Source of the DNA: Paenibacillus polymyxa
GTDB taxonomy: Bacteria; Bacillota; Bacilli; Paenibacillales; Paenibacillaceae
Length of the DNA: 64,000 bases
Assembly (NCBI RefSeq): GCF_001719045.1
Contig: NZ_CP015423.1
Coordinates: 5,568,001-5,632,000 of the forward strand
Reading direction: 5' to 3'
The notes under the pieces are model-generated. The model had not been told where the DNA came from, did not search any database, and saw only the letters and a program-made list of their open reading frames with translations. A program made the translations under genes and the position numbers. This document shows positions 34,493 to 47,300 of the stretch, piece after piece (position 1 is the first letter of the stretch; each line of letters begins with the position of its first letter).

Positions 34493-34605
34493 GTTAATTA
34501 TGTCAATACACTGGGAAGAATAATTCATACCACAAAATACATATTCCATTGGCTTGATGCTAAGAGACTTAACAGCTGGATCAACTAAAAGGGGAACGAT
34601 GCTAG

Positions 34606-34842
34606 GTTAGAGATGTTTCGCTGTTTCTCATTACGGAGGCAGTGCAAGCTGGTAAATTAGTCGAACAACCATTGACGGTAAAAAGCGGCGATTTAATTAT
34701 TGCTTTGGATGGCGCATTAATGGAGATCTCCAGTTCGGAACAGTTTGGATTGTCAGGATGGGCTGTCAGCGCTCGTTTGTATGGGATGTTTAGCGAGGAA
34801 TACAGTAATGAGATTGTTTTGCGTAAAAAAACTGTCGGTTAA
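34606..34842 (+). pseudogene. Unrecognised protein fragment
   Basis: The frame following a TAG reads VRDVSLFLITEAVQAGKLVE and later GDLIIALDGALMEISSSEQF, ending VLRKKTVG. A GTG at 34642 with GGAGG only two bases upstream is the sole start. Composition looks coding, but length and start suggest the 3' end of a lost gene. Family unknown. Confidence 0.3.
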
Positions 34843-35093
34843 TGTGAACAGCTGCGGCAAGCCCTTGTCATTTAAAAGACGTGATGTACGAGGATTTGTC
34901 TGGATTTCTGATGAGTGGTTTCAAAGGATTCGTTTCCTGTCTGGTCACAGGGCAGAAGCTCACTCGGTTGTGATGCGCTCGGCAACAAAAACGATTCGAT
35001 TCGTACACAGTATACATCACACAACAAATGTTTCCGGTACGTTCGCTGTGAGAGTATTCACTTCATTCTTAAGGGTCAAGTCGCCAAAACCTT

Positions 35094-35134
35094 AAAATAG
35101 CAAGTCTCTTGCAACATGGAGACTTGCTATTTTG
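35094..35134 (+). terminator. Rho-independent terminator
   Basis: AAAATAGCAAGTCTC pairs with GGAGACTTGCTATTTT around a 9-base loop. It marks the end of whatever preceded the AT-rich region. Confidence 0.75.
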
Positions 35135-36817
35135 TATTTTCCGTTCATTAAATTTTGCGAAAAAAATAGTTCCAAAGTTATGAGTTTTCTAAAAATTTAT
35201 ATTTTTAAAGGGGAATCAAAACGTTTCTATTAATTAAAAAATAAAATTTATAGCTTAAATTAGACGGAATTTAAGCTGAACTAAAATTTCAGGAGAAAAA
35301 TTAAAGAAAATTCCGCATGTAAATTGGTTCAAAAGATCTATTAAAAGTCACTATCTATTTAAAAAGTGAAGAGTTATTAATTTTGAATTATTCCAGCTTA
35401 ATGCAAATAAATTCCATGATATAGGTAATTAAAGATTATTGCTGAAAAAGTTGAAATTTGTCGGATAATGTCAGGATTGATTTGTTATATTTGTGTTAAT
35501 GGTATGTAACGTAAAATTTGTTTTGGCACAAGGGTTTTGGACTTTCTTGCAAACCTACATCATTTTGATTTTATCAATTTATAAAATCAAAAATTTTGTT
35601 TTGAATCACGTTAACGGGTCATGGTCAGTATTCAATTTAATAAAAAAGTAAAATTCTTGCATTTTAAGATATAAAAATAATAGAATAATATGGGTTATTT
35701 ATTGATTTCATGAAATTCATCAATTTGGAACTTATGTCCCATGCTAATCGGTTTTAAAGTTTGTATATTTAAAATAGCTAGAAAGTATTGGGAGGAAAAA
35801 AGGGATATAAGGATTTATTGTGAGATTTTGGACAGTAAGAGGATATGAGAAATTTATATGTCGACTCGGTCATGTCTTGGTTTTAAAAACGTGATCCATC
35901 TGACTGAGAAGATCCAGTTATTTTGTTTTGCCCGACATGAGGGCTTTGCCTAAATGGCTTACAGAACATGACAGTTGTTCAACAGAAGCTCCATGGGTAT
36001 CAAACAGAACAACATGCCCTCACGGCTTCCCGAAATGGCTTCATAAGTACATAAGCTGTTTTCTTTTTTAGACACTGTATGGGAGCACTGATTGTAATTG
36101 AAACAGCATGGCAGTTGTATAGGCAAAACTGCAAGATTCCCTGTCCATAGCATCATATCTGGTAAATCCGTCTCACATCATTTTCCGTATTCCAAAAGAC
36201 AGCTCTATTATTTTTAAGGTATGCGAAATATATCCTTAACAGCCTGGGAAGCCCGTTGGCTCGTCCGATGACCATCATTTTTCATCCATGTACAAAATCA
36301 GGAAGTTATAAGCGCAGTCGTGAGTATTTTTTCGCTCCTTTCATCCTAGAATTACGCTCCTAACCACGCTGCAGCAGCTCATGCATCTCACAGCATCGAT
36401 ACCCTCCAGCCAAGACTCAAACAGCACACATCACGATACACTACGTTGTTAACACTGCGGTAACCATTCTACAACCCACCACCAAGATGTACTCTCAACA
36501 TAATTCAAAAATGTTCTCACACCATACACATATTCATACATCCAGAGTCAGAGTTATTTCACTATGTCCGCCCAACTAAAAAAGCTTGCACTGCGAAAGT
36601 GTGAGTGATGAAAAAGAGAGATGTGCTTGTTTCTATTCAAATTCAGCTCTTCGAAGACACTCATATCTCAGTGGTATATCAGGAGTGGTCGCTTTTGCCG
36701 ACTGCCATTGGCAATTTAATGCCGGTGAAAAGGTACGCATGACCAGTTCCTTGACAAGGACGGTCATTTATGAGGAGTTACTTTTTACCCACATCTATTT
36801 CGCGAGGAGAGATACGT
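35135..36817. other. Long non-coding region before the peptide synthetase
   Basis: About 1.7 kb without a credible gene. The first 700 bases (35150-35870) are extremely AT-rich, with A- and T-tracts and short hairpins such as TTTTGATTTTATcaatttATAAAATCAAAA around 35569-35594. This suits binding by global regulators (AbrB-type) or a bent promoter region. The remainder (35870-36800) has normal composition and scattered short frames with no ribosome site or family. No full-consensus promoter was found close to the synthetase start. Confidence 0.5.
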
Positions 36818-39800
36818 ATGACTCAGCACAATGTTCAATTGTTTGCATTAAGCCAACCACAGCAACGTATTTGGTACACGGAGCTTGTGTATCCCAATCG
36901 CAACACGTCCACGATTATTACCACTGTTAAAATCAAGGGAACAGTTCGAATAGATGCATTGCAGCAGGCAATGAACCGGGTGATTGCACAAAACGATTCT
37001 TTTCGTATCAAAATCACGGCTCGGGACGGCATCCCCTATCAATATGTGGAACCGTTTGCTGCTCAGAGCATAGAAACGCTTCAGGTTACCCCGGAGGAAG
37101 CTGAGCTATGGGTCAGCCATCATAACGCACAGCCGTTCCCCTTGTTGGATTCGCAGCTGTATCGGTTTGTTATTTTGCGGTTGGGGGCAGAAGACACCTG
37201 GTTTAGTTTCAAAATGCACCATATTATTTCGGACGGCGTAACCATGGAGCAGGCCATTAATGAAATTACGGGGCATTATATGAATATTGTGCATGGTACG
37301 GGTTCAGATGCGTCGGCTCCAGCGAATTCATATCTCGATTTTATTCAGGTGGAGCAAAGCTATGAGCAATCGGACCGCTATCAAAAGGACAAGACGTACT
37401 GGACGGAGAAATTTGCCGATTTGCCGGAGGTTACAGGTTTAAAATCATACAATCCACTTACGGTGAGTACGGCTGCACGCCGGGAGAACTATACACTGGA
37501 GCACGAATTATATCGTGGTGTCACGGCTTTTTGCGAGGCGAATAACATCAGTATTTTTACATTTTTCCTGGCTGCTCTGTATATTTATTTGCATAAAATG
37601 ACAGGGGAACAGGATTTAACCGTGGGTACATTGTATGCTAACCGTACGTTGAAGAAGGAAAAAAATACAATGGGCATGTTCGTCAGCACTGTGGCTACAC
37701 GTCAGCGGATTGAGCCGGAATCCGAGCTACTCACCTTCCTGCAGGGTGTTGGCAAGGAGCAGTCGTCCATTTTGCGGCATCAGCGTTATCCGTACAACAA
37801 AATCATGCAGGATTTGCGTGAACAGCAAAGCGGCACGGACATTCGCCGCCTGTTTGGCGTTACCATTCAATACCGTACACTGAGCTTCTCCCGTTTTGAT
37901 GAAGCCGTTCAGCAGGTGCATACCGATTTCTGCGGAGATACGGTGAGTGACTTTGATATTGCCATGATAGACATGCTGGATGACGATAAACTTGTATTGC
38001 AGCTGGATTATCGGACCGAGTTGTTCAGCGAGCAGGAGATCGCCCGAATTATTCGCCAATTCCTGAGTGTGGTAGAGCATATGGTGAAAGGGCCACAGAA
38101 GCGGATTCAGGAGTTGTCACTGATGAGTGACGAAGAGCGGGCACAAATTATGGATGTATTTAATGCGACAGCAGTGCCCTATCCACACAATGTGGGGATT
38201 CATGAGCTATTCGAGGAACAGGCAGAACGTACACCGGATCAGACAGCGGTTATGTTTGGAAATCAGTGTCTGACCTATCGGGAGCTGAATGAACGGGCGA
38301 ATTCATTGGCACGAATGCTTCAAGCACAAGGAGTAGGACCTGACAAACTGGTTGGTCTGATGGTGCAGCGCTCATTGGAAATGATCGTAGGTCTGCTGGC
38401 CGTTTTAAAAGCAGGTGGTGCATATGTGCCGATCGATCCCGAATTTCCGTCCTCTCGTATTGAATACATGCTGGAAGACAGCAAGGCCGAAGTGCTTCTG
38501 ACCAGTCGTGATCTGGCAGAAGAACATCATTACATCGCCAATACCATGTTTCTTGAGGATGCAGCATTGTATCAGGGAGAAAGCGGCAACCTAGAGGCGA
38601 TTGCCCGCCCAGAGCATCTGGCTTACGTCATCTATACCTCTGGTTCGACTGGAAATCCGAAAGGAGTTATGCTCCAGCATCGCTCGGTACTCAACTTTAT
38701 TACCGGGATGCGTGAAATCATCGACTTTGAAGCGAACAAAACGATTTTGTCACTGACGACCATTTCATTCGATATTTTCGTATTGGAAACCATCCTGCCC
38801 CTGTTGAGCGGAATGACTGTTGTGCTTGGCGACCGCCAGCATCAGGTGAACCCTCAGGCGCTTGGTGAGTTGATTGCTCACCATCATATTGATATGTTGC
38901 AAATGACACCATCGCGGCTGCAGATGCTGATGGATCATGAATCAGGTTTCCGCGCGCTGCGAGACGTAAAGGAAATTATGGTCGGGGGTGAAGCCCTTCC
39001 GTCCAAGCTGCTCGCAGCACTGCAAGAAATAAACGGTCCCCGCATTTATAACATGTACGGACCTACAGAAACGACGGTTTGGTCGACCGTACAGGAACTG
39101 ACTCATGCTCAAGACATTAATATCGGACGTCCCATCGCGAATACCCAAATCTATATCATGAATGCGAGTGGGGAATTGCAGCCAGTCGGTGTGCCGGGCG
39201 AGTTATGTATTGCAGGGGAAGGATTGGCCCGTGGATATTGGAATCGCGAAGAACTGACGGCCGAGAAATTTGTGGATAATCCGTTTGCCGGAGGCAAAGT
39301 CGGGTATGAACGTATGTACCGTACAGGCGATTTGGCGAGATGGTCGCTGGACGGCAACATTGAATATTTGGGACGGATGGACCACCAGGTGAAAATCCGG
39401 GGCTACCGGATCGAACTGGGCGAGATTGAATCGCAGCTATTGCAGGTGGAATCGGTACGAGAAGCGGTCGTCGTGGCCCATACGGACGAAACGGGTCAAA
39501 AACAACTCGTGGCGTACTATGTGGCGAGTCAAGAACTCGGAGCCAGCGAACTGAGAAGTGAGCTGGGGCGGGAGCTACCAAGCTATATGGTGCCGTCGTA
39601 TTTCATTCAATTGGATCAGATGCCGCTGACACCGAACGGTAAAATTGATCGTAAGTCCTTGCCAGCACCGGAAGGCAGCCTGCAAAGCGGAGCGGATTAT
39701 GTAGAGCCACGCACTGCAACGGAACGGGCACTCGCAGCCGTCTGGCAGTCAGTCCTGGGCGTGCCAACCGTCGGAATGTTGGACAATTTCTTTGATCTGG

Positions 39801-41370
39801 GCGGCGATTCGATCAAGGCGATTCAAATCGTATCTCGTGCGTTCCAGGCAGGCTACAAGCTGGACATGAAGGATCTGCTTCGATATCCAACCGTTGCAGC
39901 ATTGGCACCGCACATGCACGAGGCAAGTCATATAGCAGATCAGGGAGAAGTGAGCGGGGAAACAGCGTTGCTTCCGATCCAGCACGGGTTCTTTGAACAA
40001 GAGCAAGTGGATGCGCATCATTTTAATCAGGCGGTTATGCTGCACCGGGAGCAGGGCTTTGACGAAGCTGCTTTGCGTCAGGCGCTTATCAAGCTGACGG
40101 AGCACCACGATGCACTGCGGATGGTGTTCAGGAAGACCGAGCAAGGCTTTCAAGCGTGGAACCGCGGAATACAGGAAGGCGAGCTGTATCATCTGGACGT
40201 GCTGGACTTTAGGGATTTGACAGATGCAGCCATTCTGAGCGCGACGATTGAGGCGAAAGCAACTGAAATTCAAAACAACATAAACCTGTCCGAAGGACCG
40301 CTGGTAAATCTGGGTCTGTTCCGTTGCATCGATGGAGACCATTTGTTGGTAGCGATCCACCATTTGGTGGTCGACGGCGTGTCTTGGCGTATTTTGCTGG
40401 AAGATTTGGCAACCGGCTATGAGCAATCTTTACGGGGCGAGTCTGTCCGTTTGCCCAATAAGACGGATTCCTTCCGTCTGTGGGCTGATCAGCTGTCGAC
40501 ATATGCGAACAGTTCGGCTTTGGAGAAGGAGCGTGCGTACTGGCAACAGCTGGAGCAAGCGGCAGCTACACAAGCAGCTTTGCCCAAGGATTACACTTGC
40601 AAATCCGTGGTCAAGCCTCAGCTACGAGATGACCGCACACTGACCGTGGTATGGACTGTCGAGGAAACAGAACAATTTTTGAAGCAGGCACACCGGGCCT
40701 ACAATACGGAAGCGAACGACCTGTTGCTGACAGCTCTGGGCACCGCAATTCAGGAGTGGGCAGGCATCCGTCAGGTGCTTGTAAATCTGGAGGGTCACGG
40801 ACGGGAAGCTATTTTGCCGGATGTGGATATTACGCGTACGGTCGGTTGGTTTACCAGCCAATTCCCGGTTGTACTCGATATGGGCGAGGAACAGAATGTG
40901 GGACGGCGTGTCAAGAACGTCAAGGAAGGACTGCGCCGTTTGCCGCATAAAGGAATTGGATACGGGATTTTGAGATATCTTGCTGACGGGGAAGGGGAAG
41001 CCGCTTTTGTCGCCGAGCCGGAAATCAGCTTTAACTATCTCGGACAATTCGATCAGGATTTGAAACATAATGCCTTTCGCATGTCTCCTTATTCCATCGG
41101 AGCTTCCATTAGTGACACGTTAACCAAGCGGTATGCTCTGGATATCAACGGCATGATCACGGACGGTGCACTGGAACTGACGATCAGCTACAGCAACAAA
41201 ACGTTCATGAAAAAGTCAATCAAAAAGCTGGCTGATCTGCTTCAGGAGAGCTTGCGTGAGGTATTGGCTCACTGTGTAGAAAAAGAGTTGCCAGAGCTGA
41301 CGCCAAGCGACTTGTCCTTCCAAGGACTGACAGCTGGAGAGCTGGAACATATTGTAGAGCAGACGGCTGC
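36818..41370 (+). other. NRPS module 1: starter C, A (Gly), T, E
   Basis: The starter C has HHIISDG near 37217. The A domain shows FDIFVLETILPLL, MLQMTPSRLQ, IMVGGEAL and NMYGPTETTVWS, giving a pocket code D-I-L-Q-M-G-M-V-W-(K) by my alignment to GrsA. This is closest to Gly codes of the DILQLG-x-IWK type. The carrier has LGGDSIKA, the form used before epimerases. The E domain is complete (HHLVVDGVSW, NLEGHGRE, RTVGWFTSQFPV, FNYLGQFD) although Gly is achiral. Confidence 0.8.
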
Positions 41371-44300
41371 TGCGGGTGAGCTGGAAAATATTTATTCACT
41401 CACACCCATGCAAAAAGGCATCCTGTTCCACGGTTTAATGGAGCCGAAATCCGGGGCGTACTTTGAGCAGGCGACATTTGATCTGCAAGGCAGCTTTCAA
41501 GTGGAGGCTTTTGCCGAAAGCTTAAATCAACTGGTGGATCGCCATCAAATATTCAGAACGAATTTTTATAGCGGCTGGAATGAGCAGCCTTTACAGGTGG
41601 TGTACCGTCATAAACATGCCGGGTTCCGTTTTGAAGATGTACGTTCAATGGGACAAGGAGAGCAGGATGCATACATTGCTGGTTTTGCTGAGCATGACAA
41701 AGCCGAAGGCTTTAATTTCAGCTCAGGCGAGCTGATGCGGGTGTCTGTTTTGCGTACAGGCGAGGAATCGTACCGTTTTGTGTGGAGCTTCCACCATATT
41801 TTGATGGACGGCTGGTGCTTGTTCCTAATTGTAGGAGAGGCATTTAATACGTACTTTGCCATCCTCGAAGACCGCAAGCCGGAGCTTGCCCCGGTAACGC
41901 CATACAGCGAATATATTGAATGGCTGGAGCGGCAGGACAAAGCAGAGGCTGAACGGTTCTGGAGTGATTATTTTGCTGGTTTCGAGCAGCAGACGGTATT
42001 GCCGCAGGCAAAACAGCTGGACGGTCACGCTAAAGAATATGAAGCGGACAAACTTTCGTTTACACTGGACCGCGAAGTGACCAAGCAGATGAACAAGCTG
42101 GTCAAGCAGCAGCAGGTAACGGTCAATACACTGCTGCAAGCGGCGTGGGGCGTTGTGCTGCAACGGTATAACAACAGTCGGGATGTTGTATTTGGCAGTG
42201 TCGTATCCGGCAGATCAGCGGATATTCCAGGCATCGATACAATGGTTGGTTTGTTCATTAATACCGTTCCTGTACGGATTCACAGTGAGAAAGATATGAC
42301 GTTTGCTGCGTTAATGAAGCAGATACAGGAGCAGGCACTGGCTTCCCGAGCCTATGAAACCTATCCGTTGTATGAAATTCAGGCCCTGACTGAGCAAAAG
42401 CAGGATCTGGTAAATCATATTATGGTGTTTGAAAACTATCCAGTGGAACAGCGTATGGAGCACATGGGCAGCCGTGACACGAACGGTTTTACGATTGCCA
42501 ATGCTTCAATGTCAGAGCAAACGAACTATGATTTCAACATTACGGTTGTGCCGGGGGATGAAATTCATGTCCATTTGGAGTACAACGCGCGAGTATTGGA
42601 ACGTACAGCTGTAGAGCAAATCCGTGAGCATTTGCTGCATATGATTGAAGAAGCGATTAACAGACCAGATGCGCTGGTAGATGAGCTGGAGCTAGTGACT
42701 GTTTCGGAAAAAGTGAAAATCATCGACGGTTTTGGATCAGTAGGCGTATCTGCATGGAGTGATGAAAAGCAATCAGAAGGGTTGTTCCACGCCTATGTGG
42801 AAGAAAAAGCGCAGCTTGTACCGGATCACGTGGCAGTTGTATACGAGGAGCGGCAGCTTACGTATCGCGAGCTGAACGAGCGTGGGAACCAACTTGCTCG
42901 TAGATTGCGGAATGAAGGCATTGGGCGCGAATCCATTGTTGGTATTTTAAGTGAGCGCTCGGTGGACATGCTGGTCGGCGTATTGGCAGTATGGAAAGCC
43001 GGCGGAGCATATGTACCGTTAGATGCGGATTATCCGTCCGAACGTATCCGCTTTATGCTGGAGGACAGCGGCGCGACAGTGCTGCTGACGCAAATCGGCT
43101 TGCAGGAGCGCGCGCAGGCATGGCTGGAGGAAAGCCGACAGGCTTTGGCCGGAGGGCAGTCTGAGGGCGAGCTGGAAACGGCGGTTAGCATTGAAACGAT
43201 GGAAAGAGACAGCCTTAATGAGGGATTCAGCTTGAAATCAGATTCGTCATCTAATAGCGAAGCAGCATCCGAATCCGCAGCGAACTTGCGTCTGCACACC
43301 GTACTGGCGCTGGACGATGAGTCGCTGTACATCGGGGATGCCACGGATGTGGAACCTATCAATGAGCCGCAGGATCTGGCGTATGTGATCTACACGTCCG
43401 GTACAACGGGACGCCCGAAAGGGGTCATGATCGAGCATCACAGTTTGGTAAACACAGCCGCGGCATACCGCCGGGATTACCGTTTGAACCAGTTCCCGGT
43501 ACGATTGCTGCAACTGGCAAGTTTCTCCTTCGACGTGTTTGTCGGCGATATCGCGCGGGCGCTCTATAACGGTGGCACGATGGTCATCTGCCCGAAAGAC
43601 GACCGGATTGACCCAAGCCGTCTGTACGGCTGGATTCACGACTATCAGATTACGGTGTTCGAATCCACACCGGCTTTAATTGTACCGTTCATGCAGCATG
43701 TACATGAACAGGGACTGGACATGAGCAGTCTGGAACTGCTGATCACCAGCTCGGACAGCTGCAGCGTGACGGATTATCGGGTGCTGCAAGAACGGTTTGG
43801 CGTGGATGTTCGTATTATGAACAGCTACGGCGTCACGGAAGCGGCGATCGACTCCAGCTTCTACGACGAAGAACTGTCGAAGCTGCCAAGTAGCGGCAAT
43901 GTACCGATTGGTCAGGCGTGGCTGAACGCACGGTTTTACATCTTGGATAGCCAGCTGAATCCGGTGCCGATCGGCGTGCTGGGCGAGCTGTGCATTGGCG
44001 GTGCCGGGGTGGCACGGGGATACTTGAACCGTGCAGACCTGACGGCCGAGAAATTCGTAGCGAACCCGTACGTAGTGGGTGAACGATTGTACCGCACAGG
44101 TGACTTGGCGCGGTGGATGCCGGACGGCAATGTGGACTTTATCGGCCGGATGGATTATCAGGTCAAAATCCGGGGCTACCGGATCGAGCTAGGCGAGATT
44201 GAAACGGCGATCCAGCGGGTGCCGGGTGTGCGTCAAGCGGTAGTCATCGACCGGACGGATGAGCGTGGACACAAGTACTTGTGCGGATACATCACGGGAG

Positions 44301-47300
44301 AAGCGGAGCTGCGGATCGAGGAAGTACAGGCCGAGCTGGAAGCAGCACTGCCAGCACATATGGTACCTGCACGCTTGATGCGTCTGGAGACCTTGCCACT
44401 GACCCCCAATGGAAAAATCGACCGCAAGGCCTTACCGGAACCGGAAGGAAGCATCCATACCGGTGCAGCCTATGTGGCTCCACGTACTGCGGTAGAACAG
44501 GTTTTAGCTTCAGTGTGGGCCGGGGTGCTGGGTGTCGAAACGGTAGGCACGCAGGATAACTTCTTTGAACTGGGCGGCGATTCGATCAAAGCGCTGCAAG
44601 TATCCTCCCGATTGCTGCAAGCAGGTTATCGACTGGACATGAAGGACCTCTTCAGCAATCCGACGGTAGCGTCACTCAGTCCTTTGCTTCGTACAGATGG
44701 CAAGATTGCCAGCCAGGAAGAGGCCGTAGGCAAGGTAGAACTGACACCTATTCAACGGTGGTTCTTCGAGCAGCAGCCGGTTGATCTGCACCACAGCAAC
44801 CAGGCGATGATGCTGTATCGAGCTGGGCGCTTTGACATAGACGCGTTGCGCCGTACGATGGACCGTATTGTCCAGCATCATGACGCATTGCGCACGGTAT
44901 TCCGTGAGACGGAGCAGGGCTATGCCGCTTGGAACCGCAGTGTGGAGGAAGGCGAGCTATACACGCTGGACATTGTAGATTTTAGTGGAGTTGAAGACGA
45001 ATCCACCGCTGTAGAAGCCAAGGCGAGTGAAATTCAAGCGAGCATTCATTTGAGCGAGGGGCCGCTTGTGAAGCTCGGTCTGTTCCATTGCGCTGAGGGC
45101 GACCATTTATTAATGGTCATTCATCATTTGGTTGTGGACGGTGTTTCGTGGCGTATTTTGCTGGAGGATTTGGCATCCGGTTATGAGCAGGCTGTTGCAG
45201 GTCAAACAGGCACAGCTATTCGACTGCCGCATAAAACAGATTCATTCCAGGTATGGGCTAAACAGCTGTCAGCCTATGCGAATCGTGCGACGATGGGACG
45301 GGAGCTAGCCTACTGGCAGCATATCGAACAAGCAGAAGCAAGCCTTGTGAAGCCTTTGCCGAAGGATTTCACGAATGACAATGCACGGCTCGGAGACAGT
45401 GAGGTTGTGACTGTCCGCTGGACGAAGCAGGAAACCGAGCAACTGCTCAAACAAGCTCATCGCGCATACAACACGGAAATGAACGACCTGTTGCTGGCTG
45501 CGCTCGGCAAAGCCGTGTATGAATGGTCTGGTTCCGAACGGGTGCTGGTTAACCTGGAGGGCCATGGACGGGAAGCTATTGTACCCGACGTGGATATTAC
45601 GCGCACGGTCGGCTGGTTTACGAGCCAATTCCCGGTTGTACTGGATGGAAGTCTGGGACAAGGGGGAAATACGGCTCGTCTGATCAAACGGATTAAGGAA
45701 GGGCTGCGTCATATTCCACAAAAAGGCATCGGTTATGGTATTTTGCGATACCTGTCAGATATGAATGTGCTGGAAAAAGCAGGCGTGCAGTTACAGGCGC
45801 AGCCTGAGATCAGTTTTAACTATTTAGGCCAATTCGATCAGGATTATAAAGGCAACGATCTACAGCCTTCCGCCTATTCCATTGGTGTGCCTGTTAGCAC
45901 GAACGCGGCTATGGATTTTGCACTAGATATCAATGGATTAATCGAGGATGGGGAGCTGATGTTCACTATTCGCTACGGCACAACGCAGTTCCGTCATGAA
46001 ACGATTGCACGGCTGGGAGAACTACTGGTATCCGGCTTGCGTGAAGTCATTCATCATTGTGTAGCCCAAGAGAGAACGGTGTTGACCCCAAGTGATGTCT
46101 TGTTAAAACATGTAACGCTGGACGAGCTGGAGCAATTGGTGAAAGATACACAAGATATGGGTGAACTAGAAAATGTGTATGCTTTGACACCGATGCAAAA
46201 AGGTATGCTCTTCTTCAGTCTAATGGATGAGAGTTCGGCAGCTTACTTTGAGCAGGCCACCTTTGAATGGAATGGACGGTTTGATGTGGTTGCTTTCAGC
46301 AAAAGCTTTGATCTGCTCGTACAACGTCATGAGGCGTTACGGACGAACTTTATCAGTTCATGGAAGGATGAGCCTGTACAGGTCGTTTTCCGCAATCGCA
46401 GCGGAGAGTTGTACTATGAAGACCTGCGCGGACTGGAAAAAGAAGAACGAGCAGCGCGTGTTGAGACTTTTACCCTTGCCGATAAAGCGAAAGGATTCAA
46501 TCTCGCAGAGGATGCACTCATTCGTATTTCGATCCTGCAAACCGGGGATGAAACATATCACTTTATCTGGAGCTTCCATCATATTTTGATGGATGGCTGG
46601 TGCTTGTCCTTTATGACACAGGAGGTATTCGGCAGCTATCTGGCACTGCGTGCGGGTCATGAGCCAGCGCTGGAGCCTGTCACGCCGTTCAGTCGATTTA
46701 TTGAATGGCTGGAACGTCAGGACCGTGAGGCAGCTTTGCAATACTGGCGTGGGTATCTGGCGGACTACGAGCAGCAAATTACGCTTCCACAGCAAAAAAC
46801 ACAGCCTAAATCGATGCACACCGGGGAATATGTTGCTGAAGATCTGGATTGCGAATTCCAGCCAGAGCTGGTTGCCCAGATCGAACAAGTGGCGAAGCAA
46901 AATCAGGTGACGATCAATACGCTGATTCAGACGGTATGGGGCGTCTTGTTGCAAAAATATAACAACAGTTCGGATGTCGTATTTGGCAGCGTTGTGTCCG
47001 GTCGCCCAGGGGATATTCCAGGCGTGGAGCACATGATCGGGCTATTCATTAACACGATTCCAGTGCGTGTGCAGTCTGAACAAGGTGAAAGCTTTGTCGA
47101 GCTGATGAAACGAACACAGCGGCAGGCGCTGGCTTCCAATGCCTACGATGCGTTCCCGCTGTATGAAATTCAAGCACTGACCGAGCAGAAACAGGATTTA
47201 ATCAATCATATTATGATTTTTGAAAATTATCCGGTGGAGCAGCAGATAGAACAGTTAGGCGGCGATGGGCAGGATAAATTTACGATTTCGAACGTGGTGT

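Noticed and set aside
36586-36930. 114-codon frame overlapping the synthetase start
   Set aside because: It overlaps the real gene in another frame with no ribosome site; the synthetase start is supported by GAGGAGA and a family-typical N-terminus.
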